From contig NZ_JAUFPS010000002.1 in the NCBI RefSeq assembly GCF_030409315.1, positions 184-64,183 on the forward strand: DNA of 64,000 nucleotides, in the 5' to 3' direction. The position numbers were made by a program, and so were the translations under genes. Within the stretch, counting starts at the first letter, position 1. The number at the start of each line of letters is the position of its first letter. The DNA is from Mucilaginibacter flavus. GTDB taxonomy: Bacteria; Bacteroidota; Bacteroidia; Sphingobacteriales; Sphingobacteriaceae. This document shows positions 1 to 9,214 of this stretch, one piece after another. The notes beneath the pieces were generated by a model. It saw only the letters and a program-made list of their open reading frames with translations. It made no database searches and was not told the DNA's origin.

Positions 1-29
1 AATAATTCAATAATTCAATAATTCAATAA
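1..29. repeat. Post-stop low-complexity tract (ATTCAATA units)
   Basis: Three to four tandem copies of an 8-base word (ATTCAATA) run up to the stop codon of the enoyl-CoA hydratase gene. The tract resembles the unpaired post-stop tracts elsewhere in the window. Its partner, if any, lies outside the window. Confidence 0.7.
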
Positions 30-824
30 TTACTTCCCCTTAAATTCGGCTTTACGTTTTCCTAAAAAAGCAGCTACGCCTTCCTTAAAATCATCGGTGC
101 CGAAACATTTGCCAAATTCTGCTATTTCGGTTTCGTAGCCGTTTACGCCATCGGTTAATCCGGCGTTTACCGAGCGGATGGCGGCGGCGAGGGCCAGTGG
201 GGCACGGGAAATAATTTTAATCATCAGCTCTTCGGCTTTTGCAAGCAATTCTTCCGTGGCGGTTACATGAGTTACCAGGCCATATTGCAGCGCATCTTCG
301 GCGGTGATCATATCGGCAGTCAATATCATCTCCATTGCTTTGCCTTTACCTACTAATTGCGTGAGGCGCTGCGTACCGCCATAACCGGGAATGAGTCCCA
401 GGGTTACTTCGGGTAAGCCCATTTTGGCATTATCAGATGCTATGCGGATGTGGCAAGCCATGGCTAATTCCAGTCCTCCACCCAAAGCGAAACCATTTAT
501 AGCCGCAATTACAGGTTTGCTGCCATTGGCTATCAAATCAAAAACCAGCTTTTGGTTTTCGCGGGCCAGGGCGGTGCCTTCTTCCAAACTCAAATCGGCA
601 AACTCGCTGATATCGGCCCCGGCCACAAAGGCTTTGGGACCGGCCCCTGTTAAAATAATGCCGCCAACATCGGGGTTATTGAACGCGTCCACAAAAGCCT
701 CATGCAATTCGCAAATGGTAAACTTGTTAAGGGCGTTTAGTTTGCTTTCGCGGTTAATGGTAATATATTGTATCCTGTTTTGGGTTGTTACTATTATATT
801 TTCAAACTCCATTGGTATAGCCAT
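30..824 (-). CDS. Enoyl-CoA hydratase/isomerase (crotonase family)
   Basis: A 264-residue crotonase-fold enzyme that would hydrate or isomerise enoyl-CoA thioesters in fatty or branched-chain acid breakdown. Visible marks are the oxyanion-hole segment AGADISEF (about 67-74), NGFALGGGLELA (about 109-120) and LPEVTLGLIPGYGG, which carries the usual catalytic Glu. The length is normal for a monofunctional hydratase. The start codon directly abuts the stop of the B12-binding gene (TAA ATG), which implies translational coupling; an alternative ATG lies four codons in. The pairing suggests a propionate or branched-chain acyl-CoA pathway. Exact substrate cannot be read from sequence. Confidence 0.93.
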   Translation of the reverse strand: MAIPMEFENIIVTTQNRIQYITINRESKLNALNKFTICELHEAFVDAFNNPDVGGIILTGAGPKAFVAGADISEFADLSLEEGTALARENQKLVFDLIANGSKPVIAAINGFALGGGLELAMACHIRIASDNAKMGLPEVTLGLIPGYGGTQRLTQLVGKGKAMEMILTADMITAEDALQYGLVTHVTATEELLAKAEELMIKIISRAPLALAAAIRSVNAGLTDGVNGYETEIAEFGKCFGTDDFKEGVAAFLGKRKAEFKGK

Positions 825-1244
825 TTAAAAGTTGCGGTGCGAGTGCACCCATTCAGTAATGTATTTTACAATATCCTGCGTACTTGTGCCCGGCGGAAAA
901 AGTTCGCCTACGCCCTGTTGCTTTAACGCTAATCTATCATCATCAGGTATAATACCGCCGCCGGTGAGCAACACATCGTCCATTTGTTTTTCCTTAATCA
1001 GTTTGATGATCTTAGGAAAAACCGTCATGTGCGCTCCCGAGAGTATCGAGATCCCGATGGCATCCACATCCTCCTGAAGGGCGGTGTTTACCACCATTTC
1101 GGGCGTTTGGCGCAAACCGGTATAAATTACTTCCATACCCGCATCACGTAGCGATGTAGCAATAATGCGTGCGCCGCGGTCGTGCCCGTCAAGGCCCACT
1201 TTGGCAACTAATACACGGATGGGGCGGTTAAAGGTATTACTCAT
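825..1244 (-). CDS. Cobalamin-binding domain protein (methylmalonyl-CoA mutase C-terminal type)
   Basis: A 139-residue stand-alone B12-binding domain. It has the base-off/His-on signature DGHDRG (about 19-24), followed by the Ser-containing GISILSGAH (about 63-71) and GGGIIPDDD (about 93-101) segments that line the corrin. In the acyl-CoA mutase family this domain is usually fused to the catalytic barrel or supplied as a small subunit, as in isobutyryl-CoA mutase. No catalytic subunit is present nearby, so it must partner with a gene outside the window. It is co-directional with, and directly upstream of, the enoyl-CoA hydratase. Confidence 0.92.
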   Translation of the reverse strand: MSNTFNRPIRVLVAKVGLDGHDRGARIIATSLRDAGMEVIYTGLRQTPEMVVNTALQEDVDAIGISILSGAHMTVFPKIIKLIKEKQMDDVLLTGGGIIPDDDRLALKQQGVGELFPPGTSTQDIVKYITEWVHSHRNF

Positions 1245-1539
1245 GTAAACCGTATTGGTTATGGTAAAAGTAATAAGAAAGGAAGATAATACCGAATAAT
1301 TACCGCCTGGTTTAATTACTGCTATTATAATTGGGTAGGTTCCGTACCATCGGCACAGAACATCACTTTTTTATTTCCACAGGAAAATAATTCTCTACGA
1401 AAAAATCAAGCATATGATCAGAATCGATTAAAAAAAACTTTAACAGAATCAAGCCCGCGGTTAAAACGAGGCTAATTTGAGAGCGTGTTTTGATGCCTTT
1501 TCGACACTATGTATATACTATATAGCACTCCTTACCAAA

Positions 1540-1944
1540 TTACTGCTTTTTAAATCTGTAGGAATAGCTGCCATCGTCCTTAAGCAATATCAGGCTATCA
1601 CTTTTAATTTGTGCAGAGAAATTACCGGCCAATATATATGACATGGAATAAATGGCCGGGTAAGCCAAACTATCGGCAAAGGCAACAGTATTATTATTGA
1701 TAGTAAAAGTTCCGGAACTGGGCAAAGGATTATGGCCATTAGTTTCGGCATCAAACCTATTACCGGTAATTTGCAGTGTTATAGCATCATTCAAAACAAC
1801 GGTTTTAGCGCTGGCCGCTACTGTAACGCGTCCTTTGTAATTACCCTGCAATTGTTGGGATGATATTTTGCCGGCATTATCCTTGGTGCAGGATGCCGCC
1901 ACAGAAACTATAAAAAATAAGGCTAAGATACTATGTGCTTTCAT
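1540..1944 (-). CDS. Small putative lipoprotein of unknown function
   Basis: About 134 residues, starting at the ATG at 1944; a TTG one codon upstream is less likely. The N-terminus is a lipoprotein signal peptide ending in the lipobox VAASC, so the mature protein should be anchored at Cys20. The rest is short beta-type sequence (GNYKGRVTVAA, LQITGNRFDAE, SGTFTINNN), compatible with a lipocalin-like or small beta-barrel fold. No family recognised. It stands alone, convergent with nothing, in an AT-rich neighbourhood. Confidence 0.75.
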   Translation of the reverse strand: MKAHSILALFFIVSVAASCTKDNAGKISSQQLQGNYKGRVTVAASAKTVVLNDAITLQITGNRFDAETNGHNPLPSSGTFTINNNTVAFADSLAYPAIYSMSYILAGNFSAQIKSDSLILLKDDGSYSYRFKKQ

Positions 1945-2067
1945 CAAACTGGTTTTGATATTATTACGACAGTTTTTTCACTTGTGCTACAGCAGGTTAA
2001 ATAAATAAAATAACGAGGCAGCTGGTTCATACTGCCATATATAGCCTCCAGATAAAATTTTTAATTT

Positions 2068-2075
2068 TACTTTTG
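2068..2075 (+). promoter_or_regulatory. Candidate -7 box (TACTTTTG) before pdeM
   Basis: Matches the Bacteroidota TAnnTTTG element exactly. It ends two bases before the ATG at 2078, so transcription would start at or just inside the start codon, giving a leaderless mRNA. No TTG is seen at the matching -33 distance. Confidence 0.35.
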
Positions 2076-2077
2076 CT

Positions 2078-2743
2078 ATGATGATCAGTGTGGCTACTCC
2101 CTTCAACTTACTCAATCAGGACCTTTTACTTTTGCCCCAGAAGGCTATTTACTGGCAACAGCAAAAGGCTTTAATTATTACCGATGTGCACTTTGGTAAG
2201 GTGGGGCATTTTCGTAAAGCCGGCATTGCGGTACCGCGGGATATGGAGCAAAGCGACCTGGCTACCCTATCCGACCTCATCCACGAATACCAGCCCGAAA
2301 AACTCCTGTTCCTGGGCGACTTGTTCCATAGCGATATGAATAATGATTGGGATTGGTTTATTCTTTGGCGCAGCCAGTTCCCCAAACTACAAATCATTCT
2401 TATTAAAGGTAACCACGATATTATTGCCGATAGCAACTATGAGCGCCTGAACATTCAACTGCGCGATGAATTGCTGATAGGTCCGTTTTTAATGCTGCAT
2501 CATCCCCTGCCCGAGGAGCAACTACCCGATGCTACCGGATACGTTTTTTGCGGACACATTCACCCTGGGGTAAATTTAAATGGCCGCGCCCGCCAAAGCA
2601 TCACCCTACCTTGTTTCGCGTTTGGAAAAAGGCAGGCTATACTGCCCTCCTTTGGCAAATTCACGGGTAAAGTGGCAATCCGTAGTCTTCAAACAGATCA
2701 GATCTTCGCGGTTTTAAAAGATAAAGTAATAGCCATTGCTTAA
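2078..2743 (+). CDS. pdeM: Metallophosphoesterase, PdeM-type (ligase-associated DNA damage response endonuclease)
   Basis: A 221-residue calcineurin-like phosphoesterase with metal ligands in order: TDVHFGK (about 36-42), LGDLFHS (about 80-86), KGNHD (about 112-116), HHPLP (about 142-146) and GHIHPG (about 160-165). The compact domain and the DVHFGK start match the PdeM family, which elsewhere sits beside the Lhr-like helicase and DNA ligase of the ligase-associated repair cluster. None of those partners is adjacent here, so the repair role is by family only. A perfect -7 type box lies two bases before the ATG. Confidence 0.85.
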   Translation: MMISVATPFNLLNQDLLLLPQKAIYWQQQKALIITDVHFGKVGHFRKAGIAVPRDMEQSDLATLSDLIHEYQPEKLLFLGDLFHSDMNNDWDWFILWRSQFPKLQIILIKGNHDIIADSNYERLNIQLRDELLIGPFLMLHHPLPEEQLPDATGYVFCGHIHPGVNLNGRARQSITLPCFAFGKRQAILPSFGKFTGKVAIRSLQTDQIFAVLKDKVIAIA

Positions 2744-2875
2744 TTATACATCACAAAACAAGCGTTTTACTGCCTTACAGGTATGTAATTACAATGTAAT
2801 TTCTTAGATTGATTCTAAATAGTTTTTTCAGGGGCAATAAGCCATATGCATTTATATCTTTTGGCATATAATGGA

Positions 2876-2883
2876 TACTTTTG
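2876..2883 (+). promoter_or_regulatory. Candidate -7 box (TACTTTTG) before sdhC
   Basis: Fits TAnnTTTG and sits 21 bases before the sdhC start codon, leaving a short leader. There is no clear TTG at -33. Confidence 0.4.
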
Positions 2884-2904
2884 CCAAAATAAATCTATTT
2901 CATA

Positions 2905-3690
2905 ATGAGCGAAATTAAACAAACCTTCAACTCATCGTTGGGAAAAAAGCTTATCATGGCTTTAACAGGCTTGTTTTTGTGTACTTTTATTATAGTGCAC
3001 GTAGGGGGCAACCTGTTGCTGTTCAGCAACGATAATGGTTTTGGTTTTAATGTGTATGCCAACTTTTTAACACATTTTCCACCAATCGAAGTAATCGCGT
3101 ACATCCTGTACCTGTCTATCGTGGTGCATGCTTTGTATGCGCTTATTATCACGCTAAAAAACCGCAAGGCACGTCCGGTTGGTTACGCGGTAACGTCAAA
3201 ATCTGATGCCACCTGGTCATCAAAAAACATGGGCCTTTTAGGTTCTATTTTATTGTTGTTCATCGTTATTCACATGAGCGATTTTTGGTTTCGTTACCAT
3301 AACGATAAAACCATGGGCTTTAAAGAGTACCGCACAGATTTGGGTACCGGTAAAACAACCGAATCTACCTACACACCTCCGGTTGCCGATTTCAGCCACT
3401 CGGTATCTACAGAAAACAATGTAGAAATTGTAAGGGTTAAGGATTTACACGCACGTGTGGTTTACAGCTTTAGCCAGTTATGGTACGTAATATTTTACGT
3501 AATAGCTATGGGCGCATTGTCGTTCCACCTGTTGCACGGTTTTCAGAGCGCGTTCCGTACACTGGGCTGGGTACACCGTAAATATACACCAATAGTATAC
3601 GCCGTAGGAACCTGGTTTTTTGCAGTGATTATACCATTTCTATTTGCATTAATGCCGGTATGGTACTACTACCAAAACGTGATTAAGTAG
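2905..3690 (+). CDS. sdhC: Succinate dehydrogenase cytochrome b558 subunit
   Basis: A 261-residue membrane anchor of the type found in three-subunit (type B) succinate:quinone oxidoreductases. A single polypeptide carries about five transmembrane helices and the haem b ligands; His residues occur in predicted helices, e.g. FIIVHVGG near 30-37, LSIVVHALY near 71-79, FIVIHMSDFW near 120-129 and SFHLLHGF near 207-214. It passes electrons to menaquinone. First gene of sdhCAB, followed after 163 bases of low-complexity DNA by sdhA. The order C-A-B is standard in Bacteroidota. Confidence 0.95.
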   Translation: MSEIKQTFNSSLGKKLIMALTGLFLCTFIIVHVGGNLLLFSNDNGFGFNVYANFLTHFPPIEVIAYILYLSIVVHALYALIITLKNRKARPVGYAVTSKSDATWSSKNMGLLGSILLLFIVIHMSDFWFRYHNDKTMGFKEYRTDLGTGKTTESTYTPPVADFSHSVSTENNVEIVRVKDLHARVVYSFSQLWYVIFYVIAMGALSFHLLHGFQSAFRTLGWVHRKYTPIVYAVGTWFFAVIIPFLFALMPVWYYYQNVIK

Positions 3691-3840
3691 TTAATTGTAG
3701 GTAAAATTAAGTTAAATGGTTGATTAGGTTGAATGGTTGATTAAGTTAAGTGGTTGGTTAGGTTTAAAAAAGGTATTCCTTTAAATGCACAATTCACCAC
3801 TCACAATTCACTACTCACCACTCAACTACTCACTAATATA
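3691..3840. repeat. Low-complexity tracts between sdhC and sdhA
   Basis: Two tracts follow the sdhC stop. The first has degenerate 17-base units around GGTTGATTAAGTT (about 3718-3765). The second is built of ATTCACCACTCACA-like words (about 3789-3833). They do not pair well with each other. The first begins right after the stop codon, as in the other post-stop tracts. Confidence 0.65.
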
Positions 3841-3853
3841 AAATTATTAAGAA

Positions 3854-5788
3854 ATGAGTTTAGATGCTAAAATTCCTGAAGGCCCATTAGCCGACAGATG
3901 GAACAAGCATAAATTTGACCTGAAGCTGGTTAACCCGGCCAACAAACGTAAATACGACATTATTGTGGTAGGTACCGGTTTGGCAGGCGCGGCAGCGGCA
4001 GCATCATTGGCCGAGCTTGGTTATAACGTAAAAGCTTTTTGTTTCCAGGATAGCCCCCGTCGTGCGCACTCTATTGCGGCACAGGGTGGTATCAATGCGG
4101 CAAAAAATTATCAAAACGACGGCGACAGCGTTTTCCGTTTGTTTTATGATACTATTAAAGGTGGCGATTACCGCGCCCGCGAAAGTAACGTGCACCGCCT
4201 GGCCGAAGTATCTGTAAATATTATTGACCAATGCGTTGCACAAGGTGTTCCCTTTGCACGCGAATATGGCGGCTTGCTGGACAACCGTTCATTTGGTGGT
4301 TCACAAGTATCACGTACGTTTTACGCGCGTGGCCAAACGGGACAACAATTATTGTTAGGCGCTTACTCGGCATTAAACCGCCAGATACACGCCGGCAAAG
4401 TAAAAATGTACACCCGCACCGAAATGCTGGATGTAGTTACCATTGATGGCCATGCCAAAGGTATTGTTACCCGTAACATGCTTACCGGCGCTATTGAAAG
4501 TCATGCAGGTCACGCGGTATTATTATGTACAGGTGGTTACAGCAACGTTTTCTACCTGTCAACAAACGCTATTGGTTCAAACGTAACGGCTGCCTGGAGG
4601 GCCCACAAACGTGGTGCTTACTTTGGTAACCCTTGCTATACTCAAATTCACCCAACCTGTATCCCGGTAACCGGCGATCACCAGTCAAAGCTTACGCTGA
4701 TGTCTGAGTCGTTAAGGAACGATGGCCGTGTTTGGGCACCAAAAACCGTTGAAATTGCCGAGCAATTGCGTAAAGGAACTATCAAAGCCGACCAGGTTAA
4801 AGAGGACGACCGTGATTACTTCCTGGAACGTAAATACCCTGCCTTTGGTAACCTTGTACCGCGCGACGTGGCTTCACGTAACGCCAAAGAAATGGTTGAA
4901 GAAGGTAAAGGTGTAGGTGGTTCTGGCTTTGCTGTATTCCTTGACTTTGCCGACGCTATTAAACGTTTGGGCGAAGATACCGTTAGGGCAAAATATGGTA
5001 ACCTGTTTGATATGTACATCCAGATTACGGATGAAAACCCATACAAACAGCCAATGCGTATTTACCCGGCTGTACACTATACCATGGGCGGTCTTTGGGT
5101 TGATTATAACCTGAGCACGACCATCCCTGGTTTATACGCTTTGGGCGAATGTAACTTTAGCGATCACGGCGCTAACCGTTTAGGTGCTTCGGCTTTGATG
5201 CAGGGTTTATCTGATGGTTATTTTGTGATCCCTTATACCCTTGGCGATTACTTAGCTAAAATTGGCCCTAAAAAGGTTGATACCTCACACCCCGCTTTTG
5301 AAGCAACTAAAAAGGATGTGATTGCACATATCAATAAATTATTAGCATTAAAAGGCACCAAAACCGCTAACGAATATCACCGCGAGCTTGGCCACATTAT
5401 GTGGGAATATTGCGGCATGGCCCGTACAGACGAAGGTTTGAAAAAAGCTAAAGGCCTGATCCAGGCTTTGAAAGCTGATTTCTGGAAAAATGCCATCGTA
5501 GCCGGCGAAAACGAAGAAGTAAACGCTTCATTAGAAAGAGCCGGTCGTATTGCCGACTTTATTGAATTAGGCGAACTGATGGTTGACGACGCTTTAATGC
5601 GCAAAGAATCATGCGGTGGTCATTTCAGGGTTGAATCGCAAACAGCCGATGGCGAGGCATTACGTGACGACGAAAATTTCGCGTTTGTTGCCGCCTGGGA
5701 GTTTAAAGGCGAAGACCAACCAGAAGAATTACACAAAGAAGAATTGGTATTTGAAGCAGTTCATTTATCGCAAAGAAATTACGCATAG
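3854..5788 (+). CDS. sdhA: Succinate dehydrogenase flavoprotein subunit
   Basis: A 644-residue flavoprotein that oxidises succinate to fumarate at a covalently bound FAD. Evidence: the dinucleotide fold [19 protein letters not shown] (about 38-56), [13 protein letters not shown] (flavinylation region with its His, about 72-84), HPTCIP (about 266-271), and the active-site segment [11 protein letters not shown] (about 409-419). It groups by length and motifs with the type B enzymes also called fumarate reductase. Its stop codon lies inside the first arm of a TATCAAG inverted repeat separating it from sdhB. Confidence 0.97.
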   Translation: MSLDAKIPEGPLADRWNKHKFDLKLVNPANKRKYDIIVVGTGLAGAAAAASLAELGYNVKAFCFQDSPRRAHSIAAQGGINAAKNYQNDGDSVFRLFYDTIKGGDYRARESNVHRLAEVSVNIIDQCVAQGVPFAREYGGLLDNRSFGGSQVSRTFYARGQTGQQLLLGAYSALNRQIHAGKVKMYTRTEMLDVVTIDGHAKGIVTRNMLTGAIESHAGHAVLLCTGGYSNVFYLSTNAIGSNVTAAWRAHKRGAYFGNPCYTQIHPTCIPVTGDHQSKLTLMSESLRNDGRVWAPKTVEIAEQLRKGTIKADQVKEDDRDYFLERKYPAFGNLVPRDVASRNAKEMVEEGKGVGGSGFAVFLDFADAIKRLGEDTVRAKYGNLFDMYIQITDENPYKQPMRIYPAVHYTMGGLWVDYNLSTTIPGLYALGECNFSDHGANRLGASALMQGLSDGYFVIPYTLGDYLAKIGPKKVDTSHPAFEATKKDVIAHINKLLALKGTKTANEYHRELGHIMWEYCGMARTDEGLKKAKGLIQALKADFWKNAIVAGENEEVNASLERAGRIADFIELGELMVDDALMRKESCGGHFRVESQTADGEALRDDENFAFVAAWEFKGEDQPEELHKEELVFEAVHLSQRNYA

Positions 5789-5878
5789 TATCAAGTATAT
5801 AGTATCAAGTATCAAGACAAAAAACTTGATATCTGATACAACACATGTACTTGATACTTGATACAAACTACTTGATAC
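5786..5878. repeat. Inverted-repeat element, TATCAAG family, copy 1 (sdhA-sdhB)
   Basis: Arm 1 (5787-5816) and the reverse complement of arm 2 (5846-5878) share GTATCAAGTA, four mismatched bases, then GTATCAAGTATCAAG. Arm 1 starts on the sdhA stop codon, and arm 2 ends 14 bases before the sdhB start. The transcript can fold into a stem of about 30 bp inside the operon. Confidence 0.85.
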
Positions 5879-5892
5879 AAAATCTTAAAGAG

Positions 5893-6678
5893 ATGAGTAA
5901 CGGAAATATGAACCTGACGCTTAAAGTATGGCGTCAAAAAAACGCTCAAACCTCGGGCAAATTTGTGAGCTACAAGGCCGAAAATATTTCGCCGGATATG
6001 TCGTTCCTGGAAATGCTTGATGTTGTTAACGAAGGTTTGACGCATAAAGGCGATGAGCCTATCAACTTTGATCATGATTGCCGTGAAGGTATTTGCGGTA
6101 TGTGTTCATTATATATTAATGGTCACCCGCACGGGCCAAAAAGAGGTGTTACTACCTGTCAATTGCACATGCGTACCTTTCATGATGGCGAAACCATCAC
6201 TATTGAACCATGGAGAGCTTCGGCATTTCCGGTAGTGAAGGATTTGGCTGTTGATCGCTCCGCTTTCGACAGGATTCAGCAAGCTGGTGGTTATGTATCG
6301 GTAAACACAGGTGTTACTACCGATGGTAACGCGTTGTTGATCCCTAAAGTAATTGCCGATGAAGCATTCAACTCTGCTACCTGCATTGGTTGCGGTGCTT
6401 GCGTTGCGGCATGTAAAAATGCTTCGGCCATGTTGTTTGTATCAGCTAAAATTACGCAGTTGGGCTTGTTACCACAAGGCCAGCCAGAGCGTTACAGTCG
6501 TGTACAATCAATGGTAGCGCAAATGGATGAAGAAGGATTTGGAAGCTGTACCAACACCGGTGCCTGCGAAGCCGAATGCCCTAAAGAAATTAAGCTGACC
6601 AACATTGCCCGCATGAATAATGATTTCCTGAGCGCTAAACTATTCCGCGAAGAGGAAATCCACGAAGCAAAACACTAA
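5893..6678 (+). CDS. sdhB: Succinate dehydrogenase iron-sulfur subunit
   Basis: About 261 residues from the ATG at 5893. An in-frame ATG at 5845 lies in the repeat arm and is rejected. It carries the three iron-sulfur clusters that link FAD to the membrane anchor: the plant-type ligands CREGICGMC with a later C, then [11 protein letters not shown] and [12 protein letters not shown] for the 4Fe-4S and 3Fe-4S clusters. Last gene of sdhCAB and followed by a hairpin terminator. Confidence 0.96.
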   Translation: MSNGNMNLTLKVWRQKNAQTSGKFVSYKAENISPDMSFLEMLDVVNEGLTHKGDEPINFDHDCREGICGMCSLYINGHPHGPKRGVTTCQLHMRTFHDGETITIEPWRASAFPVVKDLAVDRSAFDRIQQAGGYVSVNTGVTTDGNALLIPKVIADEAFNSATCIGCGACVAACKNASAMLFVSAKITQLGLLPQGQPERYSRVQSMVAQMDEEGFGSCTNTGACEAECPKEIKLTNIARMNNDFLSAKLFREEEIHEAKH

Positions 6679-6702
6679 TAAACGTTAAGTTTTAAAATAA
6701 TT

Positions 6703-6735
6703 AAAAGGCTACCTTGTTAGGTAGTCTTTTTTTGT
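6703..6735 (+). terminator. Terminator after sdhB
   Basis: Stem AAAAGGCTACC (6703-6713) pairs with GGTAGTCTTTT (6720-6730), including one G-T pair, and is followed by a run of T. It ends the sdh operon and would also work on the other strand. Confidence 0.85.
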
Positions 6736-6819
6736 TTGATAACCTGTTGTATACTTTGCATGCGGGCGGGCTACAAGGCAGAGCCTTGCGGCAGCGGAGG
6801 TGGAAAATTCCTTCCCGAT

Positions 6820-6910
6820 GTCATGCTGATTATTTCAGCACCCCACCCGCTAATTGTACTTCATGCGGATGACCTGTCCTGTGAGGTGCTGAAACGAGTT
6901 CCAGCATGAC
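6820..6910. repeat. REP-like intergenic element (GTCATGCTG termini), copy 1
   Basis: Outer ends GTCATGCTG (6820-6828) and CAGCATGAC (6902-6910) are inverted, and an inner pair centred on TTTCAGCACC and GGTGCTGAAA nests inside. The same outer ends occur at 7941-8033. This is a folded, non-coding element next to the 3' end of the following gene. Confidence 0.7.
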
Positions 6911-6918
6911 TTGTTTTT

Positions 6919-7680
6919 TCAATGCTCCGCCGAAAATAATCCTTTACCTCTTCGAAACGATCTCGAATCGGATAAATGAAAAACCAAATCCTGCCGTTCA
7001 TCCAACTGTTGTAAAAAACGATTGAACATATTACCGGCCTCTCCAATGGCATTTGCGGTATCGTTACGTGGTAACTGCACATTGGCTTTTTCAAATTCAA
7101 GCGCGCTAAACCGATAGGTGCGCCAGGTTGTGATTTTGATCTTCAGCGTCCAGGCGTAATAAAAATCATATATCACCTTTGTTTTGCTCCAATCAACACT
7201 ATCCACATCCAAATAAGCGCTAAGCTTTGTTTTATAAAGTTGCCATTGCCCGTCGGCTATGGTTTGCAGAGCCGACGACGCGCCATCACCGCCACAATTG
7301 TTATATTGCTCGTCATACAGGCTTTTAAGTTGATTAAAATCTGTAAGATATTCTGTGTACAGCGTATTATATAGCTCACGCGAAGCCACCAAGGCGAGCC
7401 TGTGATGAGCGGCTCCATCTTTTATATGCTGACTAAAACTTATCCTTACCCTATCCTCTATCTCGCTTTTTGTTCGGCCGCATTCGCTACAAAAAAGGCC
7501 CTCCCTATATTCCTGCACATTAAACTCATACTTCTTTCGGCGGGCGTCGATGTTGACTTTGAGCTTTTGAAGCTTTATCCTACAACCGTCATCTGGGTTA
7601 TCAGCAAGCACCGTTACCGTTTGTGCCGATAGCCTAACGCAGCTTAACATTAAGAATATGATGCATGCAATCGCCTTCAT
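6919..7680 (-). CDS. Secreted protein of unknown function
   Basis: A 253-residue protein with a clear Sec signal peptide (hydrophobic core CIIFLMLSCVRL, cleavage after SAQ near residue 20). The mature part is mostly helical and polar. It has a CSECG motif near residues 64-68 and a CGG at about 128-130; these could form disulfides or bind a metal, but nothing decides this. I do not recognise the family. It is a single gene facing the sdh operon and separated from it by a REP-like element. Confidence 0.75.
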   Translation of the reverse strand: MKAIACIIFLMLSCVRLSAQTVTVLADNPDDGCRIKLQKLKVNIDARRKKYEFNVQEYREGLFCSECGRTKSEIEDRVRISFSQHIKDGAAHHRLALVASRELYNTLYTEYLTDFNQLKSLYDEQYNNCGGDGASSALQTIADGQWQLYKTKLSAYLDVDSVDWSKTKVIYDFYYAWTLKIKITTWRTYRFSALEFEKANVQLPRNDTANAIGEAGNMFNRFLQQLDERQDLVFHLSDSRSFRRGKGLFSAEH

Positions 7681-8106
7681 GTTTCAAAAAGCCGGAAAAG
7701 AGTGGTTTGTGGTGCTTAGCTTTTGTGAAAAGCTACTACCAAACTAAGCAGAATGTTTGAATGATGCAAACAGGGCGAAAAAGGATATTATTTGTCGATT
7801 TGTTAATTCCTTATAAGAGCAATATTCATCAGGAAACGCATAAAAAGTAACGGGCTTACGTTAGAGAAGCGTCATGAGCGGTCATAAAATCGGGCGAACT
7901 TTGAAGGTGGGAATAACGTTACATTATTCCTCTTTCCCCCCTGTCATGCTGAGGAACGAAGCATCTATTCGCGAACTTTCAGAGCGAATAGAAATGGCGT
8001 AGAACAGATCCTTCACTGCGTTCAGGATGACAGAGTTTTAAAATACGTCATAGATAAGGACCGCAATGACGCTTCTATATTATCCACATCAAATTTTACA
8101 ATCAGC
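7681..8106. other. Gene-less spacer
   Basis: No convincing coding region. It holds the REP-like element at 7941-8033 and AT-rich flanks that must include the promoter of the secreted protein gene. Nothing else is recognised. Confidence 0.6.
7941..8033. repeat. REP-like intergenic element (CTGTCATGCTGA termini), copy 2
   Basis: Outer arms CTGTCATGCTGA (7941-7952) and TCAGGATGACAG (8022-8033) pair with one mismatch. An inner perfect stem, CTATTCGC (7965-7972) with GCGAATAG (7984-7991), lies within. Same termini as the element at 6820-6910. Confidence 0.8.
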
Positions 8107-9111
8107 TCAAGCCACATCAACAACTAATTTACCTGCGGCTTTGCCTTCATTTATAATATCATGCGCCTGTTGGGCGGTTTCCAAAGTAAAACTTCTTGAA
8201 TCTACCAAAGGGATTAGCTTACCAGCTTCAGCAAGTTTGGAGGCTTCCTGCATAATTTCGCCATGGTGTTTATGGCCGCGACCGGTTATCATTGGCATTA
8301 GTGTAAACACGCCGGAATAGGTTGCTCCCCTGAAAGATAGTGGAGCCAGTTTATGTTCGCCCCAGCCCAAACAGCTTACCACATGGCCAGTATAAAATCT
8401 GGCTGCGGCAAATGATGTATCTAAGGTAGCGCCGCCAACAGTATCGTAAACAATATCAAAACCTTCGCCGGCTGTGTATTGGTTTACATATTCGGCTACG
8501 GTGGTGCTACGGTAATCAATAAACGTTGCACCCAGGCTTTCAATATACTCCTTGTCTTTAGCGCTGCCTGTCGCGAAAACTTCGGCGCCAAATGAGGCGG
8601 CTATTTGTATGGCTACATGCCCTACCCCACCGGCACCTCCCTGGATCAATACTTTTTGCCCTTTAGCTACTTTAGCCCTATCTACCAAACCTTCCCAGGC
8701 GGTAATAAATACCAAAGGCAAAGCGGCAGATTGGCGCATGCTTAAAGCAGCAGGCTTTTTAGCCAGCAAATCGGCATCAAATACGCCATATTGTGCAAGT
8801 GTACCCTGCAAGCCGCCTATGCCACCTGCCATACCATAAACTTCGTCGCCAGGTTTAAAATTGGTAACATCAGCGCCTGCTGCTTCAACAATGCCGGCTA
8901 AATCCATCCCTAATACAGCGGGTAATGGTTGTTTGGCGTGAGCGGCGGCGCCCAGCCTAATTTTGTTATCGAGCGGGTTTACGCCGCTTGCTATTATTTT
9001 TACCAAAACCTGGCCGTCACCTGCAACAGGGCGTTCTGTTTCAATAGCTTTGAAATTGGTGTTGGCGGCTTCAATGATCAATGCCTGCATGGTGGTATGT
9101 TGAGTTTCCAT
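8107..9111 (-). CDS. Zinc-independent medium-chain dehydrogenase (quinone oxidoreductase-like)
   Basis: A 334-residue member of the medium-chain dehydrogenase/reductase superfamily. The N-terminal GroES-like part (about 10-120) has GVNPLDNKIRLG and GMDLAGIV. The Rossmann part has GGAGGVGHVAIQIAASFGA (about 158-176) for NADPH. The zinc-binding cysteines of alcohol dehydrogenases are absent, so it is of the quinone oxidoreductase or enoyl-reductase type, probably reducing an activated alkene or quinone. It is divergent from the AraC regulator, with a shared control region, which suggests induction by that regulator. A second ATG lies seven codons in. Confidence 0.88.
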   Translation of the reverse strand: METQHTTMQALIIEAANTNFKAIETERPVAGDGQVLVKIIASGVNPLDNKIRLGAAAHAKQPLPAVLGMDLAGIVEAAGADVTNFKPGDEVYGMAGGIGGLQGTLAQYGVFDADLLAKKPAALSMRQSAALPLVFITAWEGLVDRAKVAKGQKVLIQGGAGGVGHVAIQIAASFGAEVFATGSAKDKEYIESLGATFIDYRSTTVAEYVNQYTAGEGFDIVYDTVGGATLDTSFAAARFYTGHVVSCLGWGEHKLAPLSFRGATYSGVFTLMPMITGRGHKHHGEIMQEASKLAEAGKLIPLVDSRSFTLETAQQAHDIINEGKAAGKLVVDVA

Positions 9112-9177
9112 TGTTGTGGTGTTTAATTACTATGTTTTAATTACGATGTAAAATTATACAAGAATACACTTGCAAAT

Positions 9178-9207
9178 CTTGTACAATATTTCGTAATAAT
9201 TGTACAT
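9178..9207. promoter_or_regulatory. Candidate AraC operator: paired TGTACA sites
   Basis: Two palindromic TGTACA cores (9180-9185 and 9201-9206) sit 21 bp apart, two helical turns, as CTTGTACAAT and ATTGTACAT. They lie between the dehydrogenase and AraC genes. A weaker TATACAAG half-site is at 9155-9162. Regulatory role is inferred from position and spacing. Confidence 0.5.
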
Positions 9208-9214
9208 TTATACT

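Noticed and set aside
3718..3833. Possible CRISPR-like array between sdhC and sdhA
   Set aside because: Units are short, degenerate and adjoining, with no unique spacers of constant length, and no cas genes are near.
5845..5892. Longer start for sdhB at 5845
   Set aside because: The extra 16 residues are translated repeat-arm sequence; the ATG at 5893 gives the normal N-terminus.
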